DNA of 64,000 bases, from contig NZ_JAHVAB010000021.1 of NCBI RefSeq assembly GCF_019264445.1, positions 1-64,000 of the forward strand, in the 5' to 3' direction. A program made the translations under genes and the position numbers. This document shows positions 18,845-27,041 of this stretch, piece after piece. The notes under the pieces are model-generated. The model made no database searches, had not been told where the DNA came from, and saw only the letters and a program-made list of their open reading frames with translations. Origin of the DNA: Hydrogenophaga sp. (lineage in GTDB: Bacteria > Pseudomonadota > Gammaproteobacteria > Burkholderiales > Burkholderiaceae_C). The first letter of the stretch is position 1. The number at the start of each line of letters is the position of its first letter.

Positions 18845-19771
18845 ATGAGCACCCTGAAACCCACCCTCGCCGACCTGCGCGCCTTCGTCACCGTGGGCGA
18901 GCTGCAGAGCTTTGCCGCCGCTGCGCGGGCCCTGCACCTGTCACAGCCAGCGCTCTCGCGGCGCATCTCGCACCTGGAGCATTTGCTGGACGTGCGGCTG
19001 TTCGACCGCACCACGCGCAGTGTGGAGCTCACGCCGCTGGGGCAGCGCTTTCTGGCGCAGGTGCGCAACGTCATCACCGACCTCGACCGCTCGGTGGTGG
19101 ACCTGCACGACGTGGCGCACCTGGAGGCGGGCGACGTCACCATTGGCTGCGTGTTCTCGGCGGTGCACCACTTTCTGCCGGCGGTGATCCGCACCTACCG
19201 CGAGCGGCATCCGCATGTGCTGGTGCGCATCATTGAAGAAGGCGCGGACGAAGTGCTGCAGAGCGTCAAGAGCGGCGAGGCCGACTTTGCACTCAACTAC
19301 ACCGGCATGCAGGACCCGGAGGTGTCCTTCACGCCGCTGCTCAGGGAGCCGTTCGTGCTCGCCTGCCCGGTGGGGCATCCGCTGGCCCGGCGCCGCTCGG
19401 TGCGCTGGGCCGAGATCGGCGACCACCCCTACGCGCTCGTGTCGCACGCCAGCCGCAACCGCGTGCTGATCGACCAGGCCCTGGCGGAGCTGGCGCCCCT
19501 GCCCCGCCCGGTCTGCGAGTTCCGCCACATCTCCACGCTGATCGGGTTCGTGGAGAACGGCCTGGGCGTGGCGATCGTGCCGCAGCTCACCTTGCCACGG
19601 CCACCCGCGTCGGTGGTGGGTGTTCGGCTGGAGCACCCTGCGATCCACCGCACCATCGGGCTGACGCAGCGCACGGGGCGCACCCTGTCACCAGCGGCGG
19701 CGGCCTTCGCCCAGCTGATCACGCAGGCCAGCCAGGCCACGGCCCGGCCGGCGCGCAGGGGGCGGGCATGA
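18845..19771 (+). CDS. LysR family transcriptional regulator
   Basis: A 308-residue LysR protein. The winged helix-turn-helix at about residues 6-65 reads LRAFVTVGELQSFAAAARAL, then LSQPALSRRISHLEHLLDV and LFDRTTRSVELTPLG. The effector domain follows (VTIGCVFSAVHHFLPAVI). It is divergent from the Bug-prpD pair and overlaps the next gene, a BciA-like reductase, by ATGA at 19768. It therefore probably controls the Bug side and is co-transcribed with the reductase gene. Confidence 0.88.
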   Translation: MSTLKPTLADLRAFVTVGELQSFAAAARALHLSQPALSRRISHLEHLLDVRLFDRTTRSVELTPLGQRFLAQVRNVITDLDRSVVDLHDVAHLEAGDVTIGCVFSAVHHFLPAVIRTYRERHPHVLVRIIEEGADEVLQSVKSGEADFALNYTGMQDPEVSFTPLLREPFVLACPVGHPLARRRSVRWAEIGDHPYALVSHASRNRVLIDQALAELAPLPRPVCEFRHISTLIGFVENGLGVAIVPQLTLPRPPASVVGVRLEHPAIHRTIGLTQRTGRTLSPAAAAFAQLITQASQATARPARRGRA

Positions 19772-20760
19772 CGCCGCGCCGTGTGTTCGTCATCGGCGCC
19801 ACCGGCACCATCGGCCAGGCCACGGTGCGCGCGCTGCTGCGCCAGGGCCACGAGGTGGTGTGCTTCGTGCGCCCGCGCGCCGGCGTGGGCGGGCGGCTGT
19901 CGTCCGCAGACACCGAGCGGTTGTTGCAAGGCGCCACCGTGCGCGTGGGCGATGTGGGGGACCCCGCTTCGCTGGCCAACGACGGTTTCCGTGGCGAGCG
20001 CTTCGACGTGCTCCTCTCCTGCCTGGCCTCGCGCACTGGCACACCGAAAGACGCCTGGGCCATCGACCACCGCGCGCACCTGCTGGCGCTGGAAGCCGCC
20101 CAGGCGGCGGGCGTGACGCACGTCGTTCTGCTGTCGGCCATCTGCGTGCAGAAACCCCTGCTGGCCTTCCAGCAGGCCAAGCTGGCGTTCGAGAAGGCGC
20201 TGATGGCATCCGGCATGAACTATTCGATCGTGCGCGCCACGGCGTTCTTCAAGTCCTTGTCGGGCCAGATCGAACGCGTGCGCGCCGGCAAGCCCTTTCT
20301 GGTGTTTGGCGACGGCACGCTCACGGCCTGCAAGCCGATCAGCGACGACGACCTGGGCGACTACCTCGCGGCCTGCGTGGACGACCCCGAACGCCGCAAC
20401 CGGGTGTTGCCGATCGGCGGGCCGGGCGAAGCGGTCACGCCGCGCGCGCAAGGCGAGCGGCTCTTTGCGCTGCTGGGTCAGCCCCCGCGTTTCAAGCAGG
20501 TGCCGGTGGCGCTGCTCGACACCGTCATTGCCGTGCTCGCGCTGCTCGGCCGGGTGGTCCCGCCGCTGGCCGACAAGGCCGAGCTGGCGCGCATCGGCCG
20601 CTACTACGCCACCGAATCGATGCTGGTGTGGGACGCCGAGGCTGGCCGCTACGACGCGCAAGCCACGCCCTCGACCGGCCAGGACACGCTCTTCGACTAC
20701 TACGGCCGCGTGGTGCGCGGGGAGGCCCCGGCCGAGCGCGGGGACCACGCGGTGTTCTGA
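19768..20760 (+). CDS. BciA/DVR-type divinyl (bacterio)chlorophyllide 8-vinyl reductase homologue
   Basis: A 330-residue extended-SDR reductase. The NADPH site GATGTIG is at residues 10-16. The rest resembles plant DVR and green-sulfur BciA segment by segment: VVLLSAICVQKPLLAFQQAK, SIVRATAFFKSLSGQ, FGDGTLTACKPIS, VLPIGGPGEAVTP and RIGRYYATESMLVWDAE. These enzymes reduce the 8-vinyl group of chlorophyll precursors. No photosynthesis gene is in the window, and the gene is coupled to lysR by ATGA. It may be a stray biosynthetic gene of a phototroph or a recruited reductase; the family call is firm, the substrate is not. Confidence 0.75.
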   Translation: MTPRRVFVIGATGTIGQATVRALLRQGHEVVCFVRPRAGVGGRLSSADTERLLQGATVRVGDVGDPASLANDGFRGERFDVLLSCLASRTGTPKDAWAIDHRAHLLALEAAQAAGVTHVVLLSAICVQKPLLAFQQAKLAFEKALMASGMNYSIVRATAFFKSLSGQIERVRAGKPFLVFGDGTLTACKPISDDDLGDYLAACVDDPERRNRVLPIGGPGEAVTPRAQGERLFALLGQPPRFKQVPVALLDTVIAVLALLGRVVPPLADKAELARIGRYYATESMLVWDAEAGRYDAQATPSTGQDTLFDYYGRVVRGEAPAERGDHAVF

Positions 20761-20787
20761 GCGGGCACCGCCACGAACCGCAACCGC

Positions 20788-21744
20788 TCAGCCCGCGCCC
20801 AGCAAGGCACGCACCCGCTGCGCACGCGGGATGGGCGCCACGGCACCGTAGCCTTCGGTGGACAGCGCGGCCACGGTGGCCGCGTAGCGGCCGGCGGTGG
20901 CCAGGTCGTCGCCGGCGACCAGGCGCGCCACGAAAGCGCCGCCAAACGCGTCGCCCGCGCCTGTGGCGTCCACAGGCTGGCAGGCGGCAGGCGCAATGCG
21001 GTGCCGCTCCTGAGCGGTCGCCACGATGGCGCCCTGCTCACCCAGCTTGAGCGCCACGGTGTGCGCACCCAGGCGCAGGCAATGGTCCACCAGCGCATCG
21101 GGATCGGTCAGGCCGGAGATGGCCACGATGTCGTCGTAGCTGGGCAGGCAGATGTCGGCCTGGGCGATCACGTCGTTCATGACCGCGCGGGCGCGCTGCA
21201 CGGGCCACAGCTTGAGGCGCAGGTTGGTGTCGAACGACACCTTGACCCCGGCGGCGCGCGCGCATTCGATGGCCGCCAAGCCGGTGTCGCAGGCGCTGGG
21301 CGAGATGGCCAGCGAAATGCCCGAGAGGTGCAACACCTTCGCCGCCTCGATGCGCGCCCGCGGCAAGCGGGCCGGGGTCAGCCGGCTGGCGGCGGAGCCG
21401 CTGCGAAAGAAGCTGAACTGGTGGCCCTGGGCGCCGTGCGTCACGAAGTAGATGGCGGTGAAGGCCTGCGCGTCGGTCTCGACGCTGGCGTGGTCCACCC
21501 CTTCTTCGTCCCACAGTTGCCGCAACAGCGCGCCGTACGGGTCGTCGCCCAGCGCGCTGAGGTAGGCCACCCGCGCGCCCTGGCGCGCGGCTGCAATGGC
21601 GAAGTTGGAGGTGTCGCCACCAAAGCCCTGCAGGTACAGACGCCCGCCGCCCTCGCCCGTCTGGTTGAACTCGACCATGGCCTCCCCGAGGCTCACGATC
21701 TCGGCGGGCGCGGCGGCGGTGCCGGCGGACTCAGATGCGGCCAT
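20788..21744 (-). CDS. PfkB family sugar kinase (2-keto-3-deoxygluconate kinase-like)
   Basis: A 318-residue ribokinase-fold kinase. The N-terminal part has SLGEAMVEFNQTGEGGG and the substrate-binding FGGDTSNFAIAAARQGARV. The C-terminal signature is DATGAGDAFGGAFVARL, with the catalytic Asp. The N-terminal substrate motif fits 2-keto-3-deoxygluconate-type kinases better than ribokinase or fructokinase. It overlaps the RraA-family gene by 14 bases and ends the TRAP-linked operon, so it should phosphorylate a sugar acid made by the preceding enzymes. Confidence 0.83.
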   Translation of the reverse strand: MAASESAGTAAAPAEIVSLGEAMVEFNQTGEGGGRLYLQGFGGDTSNFAIAAARQGARVAYLSALGDDPYGALLRQLWDEEGVDHASVETDAQAFTAIYFVTHGAQGHQFSFFRSGSAASRLTPARLPRARIEAAKVLHLSGISLAISPSACDTGLAAIECARAAGVKVSFDTNLRLKLWPVQRARAVMNDVIAQADICLPSYDDIVAISGLTDPDALVDHCLRLGAHTVALKLGEQGAIVATAQERHRIAPAACQPVDATGAGDAFGGAFVARLVAGDDLATAGRYAATVAALSTEGYGAVAPIPRAQRVRALLGAG

Positions 21745-22378
21745 ATTTGGCCAACCCCTTGCGCAGCGAACGCTCCGCGATGATCAGCTTGGCCTGTTCG
21801 AGTTCGCGCTCGTCGATCTCTTGCGCCATGGCCAGCACTTCGGCAGCGCGTGACCGGGGCACCACCACCACGCCGTCCACATCGCCCACGATCAGGTCGC
21901 CCGGGTGCACCATCACGCCGGCCACCTTCACGGGCACCTGCGAGGCCACGGTCTTGAAGCGGCCCAGCGTCGTGCCGGGGCTGACGTCGCGCGCATACAC
22001 GGGGAAGCCGTAGTCGCGGCGAATCTCGGTGAGGTCGCGCACACCGCCATCGAGCACGGCGCCCACGTGGCCATTGGCCACGGCACCGGCGGTCATGAGG
22101 CCGCCCCACACCGCCACGTCGGGCTCACCGCCGGCAATGGAGATCACGATCACGCTGCCCGGTTCGGCTTCGTCGATCAGGTCGAGCGCGTGCTGCGGCG
22201 GCACGAATTCGTCGGTGGCGGCTTCGAGCACGGTGGCCGCGGGGCCGCAGATGCGGCGGTCGTTGATGCGCGGCTTGATGGGCGTGTCCATGTAGCCACG
22301 GTGGCCACACACCTTGTCCACGGCATCGGCCACAGAGGCGATGGCCACGCGGCCGAAGGCTTCGATCAGGTCTTTCAT
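21731..22378 (-). CDS. RraA family aldolase/decarboxylase (HMG/CHA aldolase-like)
   Basis: A 215-residue protein of the RraA/class II pyruvate-aldolase family. The aldolase signature Gly-X20-Arg-Asp-X2-Glu is visible in GLMTAGAVANGHVGAVLDGG followed by VRDLTE, so it has the metal-binding residues that RraA regulators lack. Such enzymes cleave 4-hydroxy-4-methyl-2-oxoglutarate-type compounds or decarboxylate oxaloacetate. The operon context (TRAP importer, 2-hydroxyacid dehydrogenase, sugar-acid kinase) suggests a retro-aldol or decarboxylation step on a keto-sugar acid. Confidence 0.85.
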   Translation of the reverse strand: MKDLIEAFGRVAIASVADAVDKVCGHRGYMDTPIKPRINDRRICGPAATVLEAATDEFVPPQHALDLIDEAEPGSVIVISIAGGEPDVAVWGGLMTAGAVANGHVGAVLDGGVRDLTEIRRDYGFPVYARDVSPGTTLGRFKTVASQVPVKVAGVMVHPGDLIVGDVDGVVVVPRSRAAEVLAMAQEIDERELEQAKLIIAERSLRKGLAKYGRI

Positions 22379-22411
22379 GAGATGACTTTCAGGGATTGCA
22401 AAAAACAGGCG

Positions 22412-23365
22412 TCACCAGCGGTTGAGCCAGTGCACGGGGGGTTCGCCGCGCAACACACGCGCGGCTTCTTCGGCGGTCTTGCGCTGCAGTTCGCGCATGG
22501 ACTCTTCGCTGTACCAACCCATGTGGTTGGTCACGACCACGTTGTCCAGCTCGAAGAGGGGATGGGCGCCGGGGGGCTCCTGTTCGAACACGTCCAGACC
22601 GGCCCCCAGGATGCGCCGGTCTTTCAAGGCGTCGTACAGCGCCTGCGTGTCGATGAGGCCGCCGCGCGCGGTGTTCACCACGATGGCGGTGGGACGCATC
22701 AGGGCCAGGCGCCGCGCGTCAATGATGTGGCGCGTGTGCTCGTTGAATGGCGCGTGCAGCGAGATCATGTCGGCCTCGGCGCACAGGGTGTCCATGTCGA
22801 CGCGCTCCACGCCGGCCGGCATGTCGCTCTTGGGGTCGTGCACGAGCACACGGGCAAAGCCGAACCCGGCGAACTTCTCCAGCGTCATGCGCGCAATGCG
22901 GCCAAAGCCCACCAGCCCGAGCGTGCGACCGCGCAAGCGGTACATCGGCTGCAGCACGCCAGTGGACCAGCGGCCCGCGCGCACCTCCGCGTCGTGCAGG
23001 TTGATGCGGCGCGAGACGGCCAGCGCCAGCGCCACGGCCTGCGAGCTGACCTCATCGGTGCCGTAGTCCGGCACGTTGGCCACCTGGATGCCGCGCTCGC
23101 GCGCGGCACCCTGGTCGATGTTGTCCACCCCGATGCCGTAGCGGATGATGGCCTTGCAGCGCGTCATGGCGTCGATGACGCGGCGCGACACCGGCGACTC
23201 GCGCACGAGCACCACGTCGGCATCGGCCACCGACGCGGCGGCCGCGTCTTCGCTGCGGCGGCAGGGCCGCACCTCGAACCGGGCGCCCTCCGCAGCCAGC
23301 AGGGCCTCTTCCTGGTCGTACGCGGCATAGCCGTCGTCCAGCGCCACCACGAGGCGTTGCGTCAT
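22412..23365 (-). CDS. D-isomer-specific 2-hydroxyacid dehydrogenase (CtBP-like)
   Basis: A 317-residue NAD-dependent dehydrogenase interconverting 2-keto and D-2-hydroxy acids. The Rossmann motif is GLVGFGRIARMTLEKFAGFG. The catalytic Arg is in NTARGGLIDTQALYDAL, the Glu in LDVFEQEPPG and the His in VVTNHMGWYSEES. The start at 23365 gives MTQRLVVALDDGY and lies 11 bases after the dctP stop. It belongs to the TRAP operon, where it probably carries out the first oxidation or reduction of the imported acid. Confidence 0.87.
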   Translation of the reverse strand: MTQRLVVALDDGYAAYDQEEALLAAEGARFEVRPCRRSEDAAAASVADADVVLVRESPVSRRVIDAMTRCKAIIRYGIGVDNIDQGAARERGIQVANVPDYGTDEVSSQAVALALAVSRRINLHDAEVRAGRWSTGVLQPMYRLRGRTLGLVGFGRIARMTLEKFAGFGFARVLVHDPKSDMPAGVERVDMDTLCAEADMISLHAPFNEHTRHIIDARRLALMRPTAIVVNTARGGLIDTQALYDALKDRRILGAGLDVFEQEPPGAHPLFELDNVVVTNHMGWYSEESMRELQRKTAEEAARVLRGEPPVHWLNRW

Positions 23366-23376
23366 GTGCGGCTCGC

Positions 23377-24378
23377 TCACTTGCGGGTGGCGTCCACGGC
23401 CTTGAACAGCGCGTCCACGTAGCCCTTGCCGATATCGCCTTCTGCCCATTGGCGAACCGGCGGCTGGGCGAGCTTGCGGAACTCGGCGATCTGCGCGGGT
23501 GTGGGCTCGTACACCTGCATGCCGACGCCTTCCAGAATCTTCTTCGCGTTCTTGTCCTGGTCTGCGGTCATCTTGCGGTGGATGGCCTTGGCCTTCTGCA
23601 CACCTTCATCCACGGCCTTGCGCTCCACATCGGTGAGGCGCGTGTAGAAGCGATCGTTGATCAGGTAGCCGTGCACGGACCACACGTGACCGTCAAGCGT
23701 GGCGTACTTCTGGTGCTGGTAGAGGCTCGCCGCCAGGATGTTGGTGACGCCGTTCTCCTGCCCGTCCACGACCTTCTGCTGCAACGCGGTGGGCAGCTCG
23801 CCCCAGGGAATGGCCGACGCCGAGGCGCCCAGCGATTCCACCAGCGCCTTGAACACGGGCGAGGGCTGGATGCGGATCTTCATGCCTTTCATGTCGGCCG
23901 GCGTCTGGATGGGCCGCAGGCTGTTGGTGAAGTGGCGCACGCCGTTGTCGGCCAGCGCGAGCATGCGCACGCCGGTTTTCTTGATCATGTCGTCCGAGAA
24001 GCCCTGCAGCCACGCCGAGTCGTACACGCGCCATGCGTGCTCGTGGTTGTCGTACAGGAACGGAATGCCCAGCACGCCAATGGGCTTGTGGACGGTGCCG
24101 ATCGCGCCGTCGTGGGCCACGGCCATTTCCAGCGTGCCCAGGCGCAGGCCTTCCATGGTGGGCTGGTCCTTGCCGAACTGGCCCGCCGGGAAAATCTCGA
24201 CCTTGATCGAGCCATTGGTGGCCTTCTCCACGTGCTCCTTGAACGCCAGTGCCGCCACATGCTTGGGCTGGTCGTCCTTGGCGGGCTGGAAGTGGGCGTA
24301 CTTGAGCGTCTTTTGTGCGTGTGCGGCCGGGATCAGCAGGGCCAGGCCCATCACGACAGCAAGGGTCTTGAGTTTCAT
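23377..24378 (-). CDS. TRAP transporter solute-binding protein (DctP family)
   Basis: A 333-residue periplasmic binding protein. A Sec signal peptide ends at AHAQK. Typical DctP segments are HVAALAFKEHVEKATNGSIKVEIFPAGQFG, then LRPIQTPADMKGMKIRIQ with the carboxylate-binding Arg. INDRFYTRLTDVERKAVDEG follows near the C-terminus. AAGGAGACC precedes the ATG. It completes the TRAP set with the DctM and DctQ genes just upstream. Confidence 0.92.
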   Translation of the reverse strand: MKLKTLAVVMGLALLIPAAHAQKTLKYAHFQPAKDDQPKHVAALAFKEHVEKATNGSIKVEIFPAGQFGKDQPTMEGLRLGTLEMAVAHDGAIGTVHKPIGVLGIPFLYDNHEHAWRVYDSAWLQGFSDDMIKKTGVRMLALADNGVRHFTNSLRPIQTPADMKGMKIRIQPSPVFKALVESLGASASAIPWGELPTALQQKVVDGQENGVTNILAASLYQHQKYATLDGHVWSVHGYLINDRFYTRLTDVERKAVDEGVQKAKAIHRKMTADQDKNAKKILEGVGMQVYEPTPAQIAEFRKLAQPPVRQWAEGDIGKGYVDALFKAVDATRK

Positions 24379-24417
24379 GGTGAAGGTCTCCTTGTGGTTG
24401 GCGAGAGAAAAGAGTGG

Positions 24418-25707
24418 CTACCGCGCGTAGCCAAACAGGGACGGTACGAAGGTGCTCAGCGAGGGCACCAGCACCACGGCCAGCAGCACCACCAGCAGCG
24501 AAGCCAGCAGCGGCAGGATGGCGCGCGTGAGCGCTTCGAGCTTGATGCGCGCCACCGAGCTCATGACGAACAGCACGCCACCCACGGGCGGAGTGGCCAG
24601 CCCGATGGTGAGGTTGAGCACGATCGCCATGGCGAAGTGCAGCGGGTGAATGCCGAACTGGTCAGACAGCGGCGCCAGCACCGGCACCAGGATGATCACG
24701 GCGGGCAAGGTGTCGATGAACAGCCCGCAGACCAGCACAAACACCATGACGATGAGCATGATGGCCACCGGGTCGGTGGTCAGGCCGCCGATGGCCGCAC
24801 CAATGGTTTGCGGAATCTGCAGCAGCGTGAGCAGCCAGGCGAAGAGCGAGGCCATCGAAACGATGATGAGCGCCGCCGAGGTGACCAGGCCACTCTGCAG
24901 CAGCACCTTGCCAATCAAGCGGGCATTGAGCGTGCGCGTGATGAACAGGCCAATGAACAGCGCGTAGAACACCGCCACTGCCGAGGCTTCGGTGGGCGTG
25001 AACACGCCGGTGAGGATGCCCATGATGATGATCGCGGGCATCAGCAGCACTGGCATCGCGCGCCACAAGGCACGCAGGCGAACACCCCACGCGGGCGCCA
25101 CGCCCACGGTGCCGTAGCCACGCTTGATCGACAGGTAGTGGTTCATCCCCATGAGCGCCGCACCCATGAGCAACCCCGGAACCACACCCGCCAGAAACAG
25201 GCCGGCCACCGTGACGCGGCTGTCGGTGAGGGCGTAGATCACCATCACGATGGACGGCGGAATGATGGGGCCGATGACCGCCGTGGCTGCCGACAGCGCC
25301 GCCGCATACGGCTTGTCGTAGCCGCTGCGCGCCATCATCCGCGTCTCCACCGCGCCGGGCCCGGCGGCATCGGCCAGCGCCGAGCCACTGATGCCCGCAA
25401 ACATCACGGACGTCACCACGTTGACATGGCCCATGCCGCCGCGCACGTGGCCGACCATGGCCCCGGCAAACCGCAGCAGCGCGGTGGTGATGCCACTGGC
25501 CGTCATGAGGTCGGCGGCGAGGATGAAGAAGGGCACGGCCATCAGCGGGAAGCTGTTGATGCCGTCGAAGAAGCGCTGCGGCACCGACAGCAGCGAGAGG
25601 TTGCCGTCGACCACCAGCGCCAGCATGCCGGCGCCCCCCATGGCCAGCGCGATGGGCACACCCAGCGCCAGCGCGACCACGAAGACGATGCCCAGCACGG
25701 CGCTCAT
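24418..25707 (-). CDS. TRAP transporter large permease (DctM family)
   Basis: A 429-residue inner-membrane protein with about 12 hydrophobic helices. It has the DctM features MAVPFFILAADLMTASGIT, GMGHVNVVTSVMFAGISGSALADAAGPG and PIIPPSIVMVIYA, and near the end FAMAIVLNLTIGLATPPVGG. It transports the solute using the sodium or proton gradient. It overlaps the dctQ-type gene by ATGA (25704-25707), so the two permease subunits are coupled. Confidence 0.93.
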   Translation of the reverse strand: MSAVLGIVFVVALALGVPIALAMGGAGMLALVVDGNLSLLSVPQRFFDGINSFPLMAVPFFILAADLMTASGITTALLRFAGAMVGHVRGGMGHVNVVTSVMFAGISGSALADAAGPGAVETRMMARSGYDKPYAAALSAATAVIGPIIPPSIVMVIYALTDSRVTVAGLFLAGVVPGLLMGAALMGMNHYLSIKRGYGTVGVAPAWGVRLRALWRAMPVLLMPAIIIMGILTGVFTPTEASAVAVFYALFIGLFITRTLNARLIGKVLLQSGLVTSAALIIVSMASLFAWLLTLLQIPQTIGAAIGGLTTDPVAIMLIVMVFVLVCGLFIDTLPAVIILVPVLAPLSDQFGIHPLHFAMAIVLNLTIGLATPPVGGVLFVMSSVARIKLEALTRAILPLLASLLVVLLAVVLVPSLSTFVPSLFGYAR

Positions 25708-26255
25708 GCGTGCACCTCTTCACCGTCGTCGCCGATCTCTTCCACCTGCACAAACTCGCGCGCAATGAACTGGCGCCAGAAGATCAGCAAGTGCAGCAGC
25801 ATGGCCGCAGCGCCCAGGGGAATGCCCAGGTACGGCAAGCCTGCAGGCAGGCCCATGGCTGGTGTTTCCTGGTTCCAGGTGAATGCGGCGATCTGCACGC
25901 CGAGCACCACAAGCGTGAGCAAAAAGAGCGCCATGGCCAGCGCGATCAGCCAGCGCACGGCGCGGCGCAGTGGCGCGGGCAGCAAGTCCTGCAGCATGTC
26001 GACGGCGACATGGCGCCCCTCGCGCAGGGCCAGCCCCGCGCCCAGATAGGCCACCCAGATCATCTGGATCTGCGTGAACTCTTCCACCCAGAAGATGGAC
26101 TGGTTGAACACGTAGCGCATGACGACGTTGGCAAACACCAGCACCGCCATGGAGGCCATCAAAAGAACGATGAGGGCCTGATTGAGCCGCACGAAGCCGT
26201 GCTCCAGGCGGCCGGCAAACGAGGGCGGGCCGGCCGTTGAATCGCTGATCGCCAT
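25704..26255 (-). CDS. TRAP transporter small permease (DctQ family)
   Basis: A 183-residue membrane protein with four predicted helices. The family segment MRYVFNQSIFWVEEFTQIQM lies near residue 47, and LALREGRHVAVDMLQDLLP after the second helix. It is the first gene of the minus-strand TRAP operon and starts 123 bases from the divergent gntR gene, with a palindromic operator candidate between them. Confidence 0.9.
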   Translation of the reverse strand: MAISDSTAGPPSFAGRLEHGFVRLNQALIVLLMASMAVLVFANVVMRYVFNQSIFWVEEFTQIQMIWVAYLGAGLALREGRHVAVDMLQDLLPAPLRRAVRWLIALAMALFLLTLVVLGVQIAAFTWNQETPAMGLPAGLPYLGIPLGAAAMLLHLLIFWRQFIAREFVQVEEIGDDGEEVHA

Positions 26256-26302
26256 GGGGGGCTTGTCTCCAGAGTGTCTTTTCGAAGGTACGGCTGTTAT
26301 CG

Positions 26303-26320
26303 TATCTGATATCTCAGATA
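26303..26320. promoter_or_regulatory. candidate GntR operator upstream of TRAP operon
   Basis: TATCTGATATCTCAGATA contains perfect 7-bp inverted arms TATCTGA and TCAGATA with a 4-base spacer. It lies midway between the starts of dctQ (26255) and the gntR gene (26378). The AT-rich dyad stands out from the GC-rich surroundings. Confidence 0.5.
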
Positions 26321-26377
26321 TTCAAGCTGGGGAAACCCCTTACACTGCCGACATTCCACGAACGCCATCACCACACC

Positions 26378-27028
26378 ATGACTTCCCAACTCGAGCTTGA
26401 GCGCCCCCGCCTGCTCACCGACGTGGTCGCCGAGCGGCTGCGCGAGGCCATCGTCAAAGGCGACCTGAAGCTGGGCGAACAGGTCTCGGAGGCGCAGCTC
26501 GCGCAGCGCATGGGGGTGAGCAAAACGCCGGTGCGCGAAGCGCTGTTGCGGCTCAAGAGCGAGGGGCTGGTGCAGATTCACCCGCAACGCGGTACTTTCG
26601 TGTTCACGCTCTCGGCGCAGGAACTCACGCACTTGCTGAAGTTCCGCGCGATGGTGGAGACCGAGGCGCTGCGCGAGGCCATGTCGACGCACCCCGCCGT
26701 GCTGCTGCAGCGCATGGCGCAGTGTGTGAAGGAGATGAAGTCAGCCGAGCGCGCGCGGGACCTGCCGGCGCTCGCGCGCATCGACATGAACTTTCACTGG
26801 GCGTTCTTCGAGAGTTGCGACAACCACTACCTGAGCGCGAGCTACCAGCTGCTGCGCCACCAGCTCACCGCCCTGCGCCACCGCTCGCCGATCACCAACG
26901 CGGTGGTGAGCCACCAGGTGCTGGTGGATGCCGTGGAGGCACAGGATGCCGAGAAGGCCTGCGTCCTGCTGCGTGGGCATGTGCTGGAAAACGAGCCGCG
27001 CTACCTCACGGCCTGCGGCGGCGCCTGA
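26378..27028 (+). CDS. GntR family regulator, FCD (FadR) subgroup
   Basis: A 216-residue regulator. The winged helix (residues about 8-72) reads TDVVAERLREAIVKGDLKLG, then LAQRMGVSKTPVREALLRLK and HPQRGTFVFTLS. The C-terminal FCD domain has MNFHWAFFESCDNHYLSASY and VSHQVLVDAVEAQD. It is divergent from the TRAP-dehydrogenase-RraA-PfkB operon and very likely controls it in response to the transported acid or a keto-acid intermediate. Confidence 0.88.
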   Translation: MTSQLELERPRLLTDVVAERLREAIVKGDLKLGEQVSEAQLAQRMGVSKTPVREALLRLKSEGLVQIHPQRGTFVFTLSAQELTHLLKFRAMVETEALREAMSTHPAVLLQRMAQCVKEMKSAERARDLPALARIDMNFHWAFFESCDNHYLSASYQLLRHQLTALRHRSPITNAVVSHQVLVDAVEAQDAEKACVLLRGHVLENEPRYLTACGGA

Positions 27029-27041
27029 GCGCCGCACCCCC

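Noticed and set aside
23449..26049. An 866-codon open frame opposite the TRAP genes
   Set aside because: Its product is extremely rich in His, Gln and Arg. The minus-strand DctPMQ genes explain the region.
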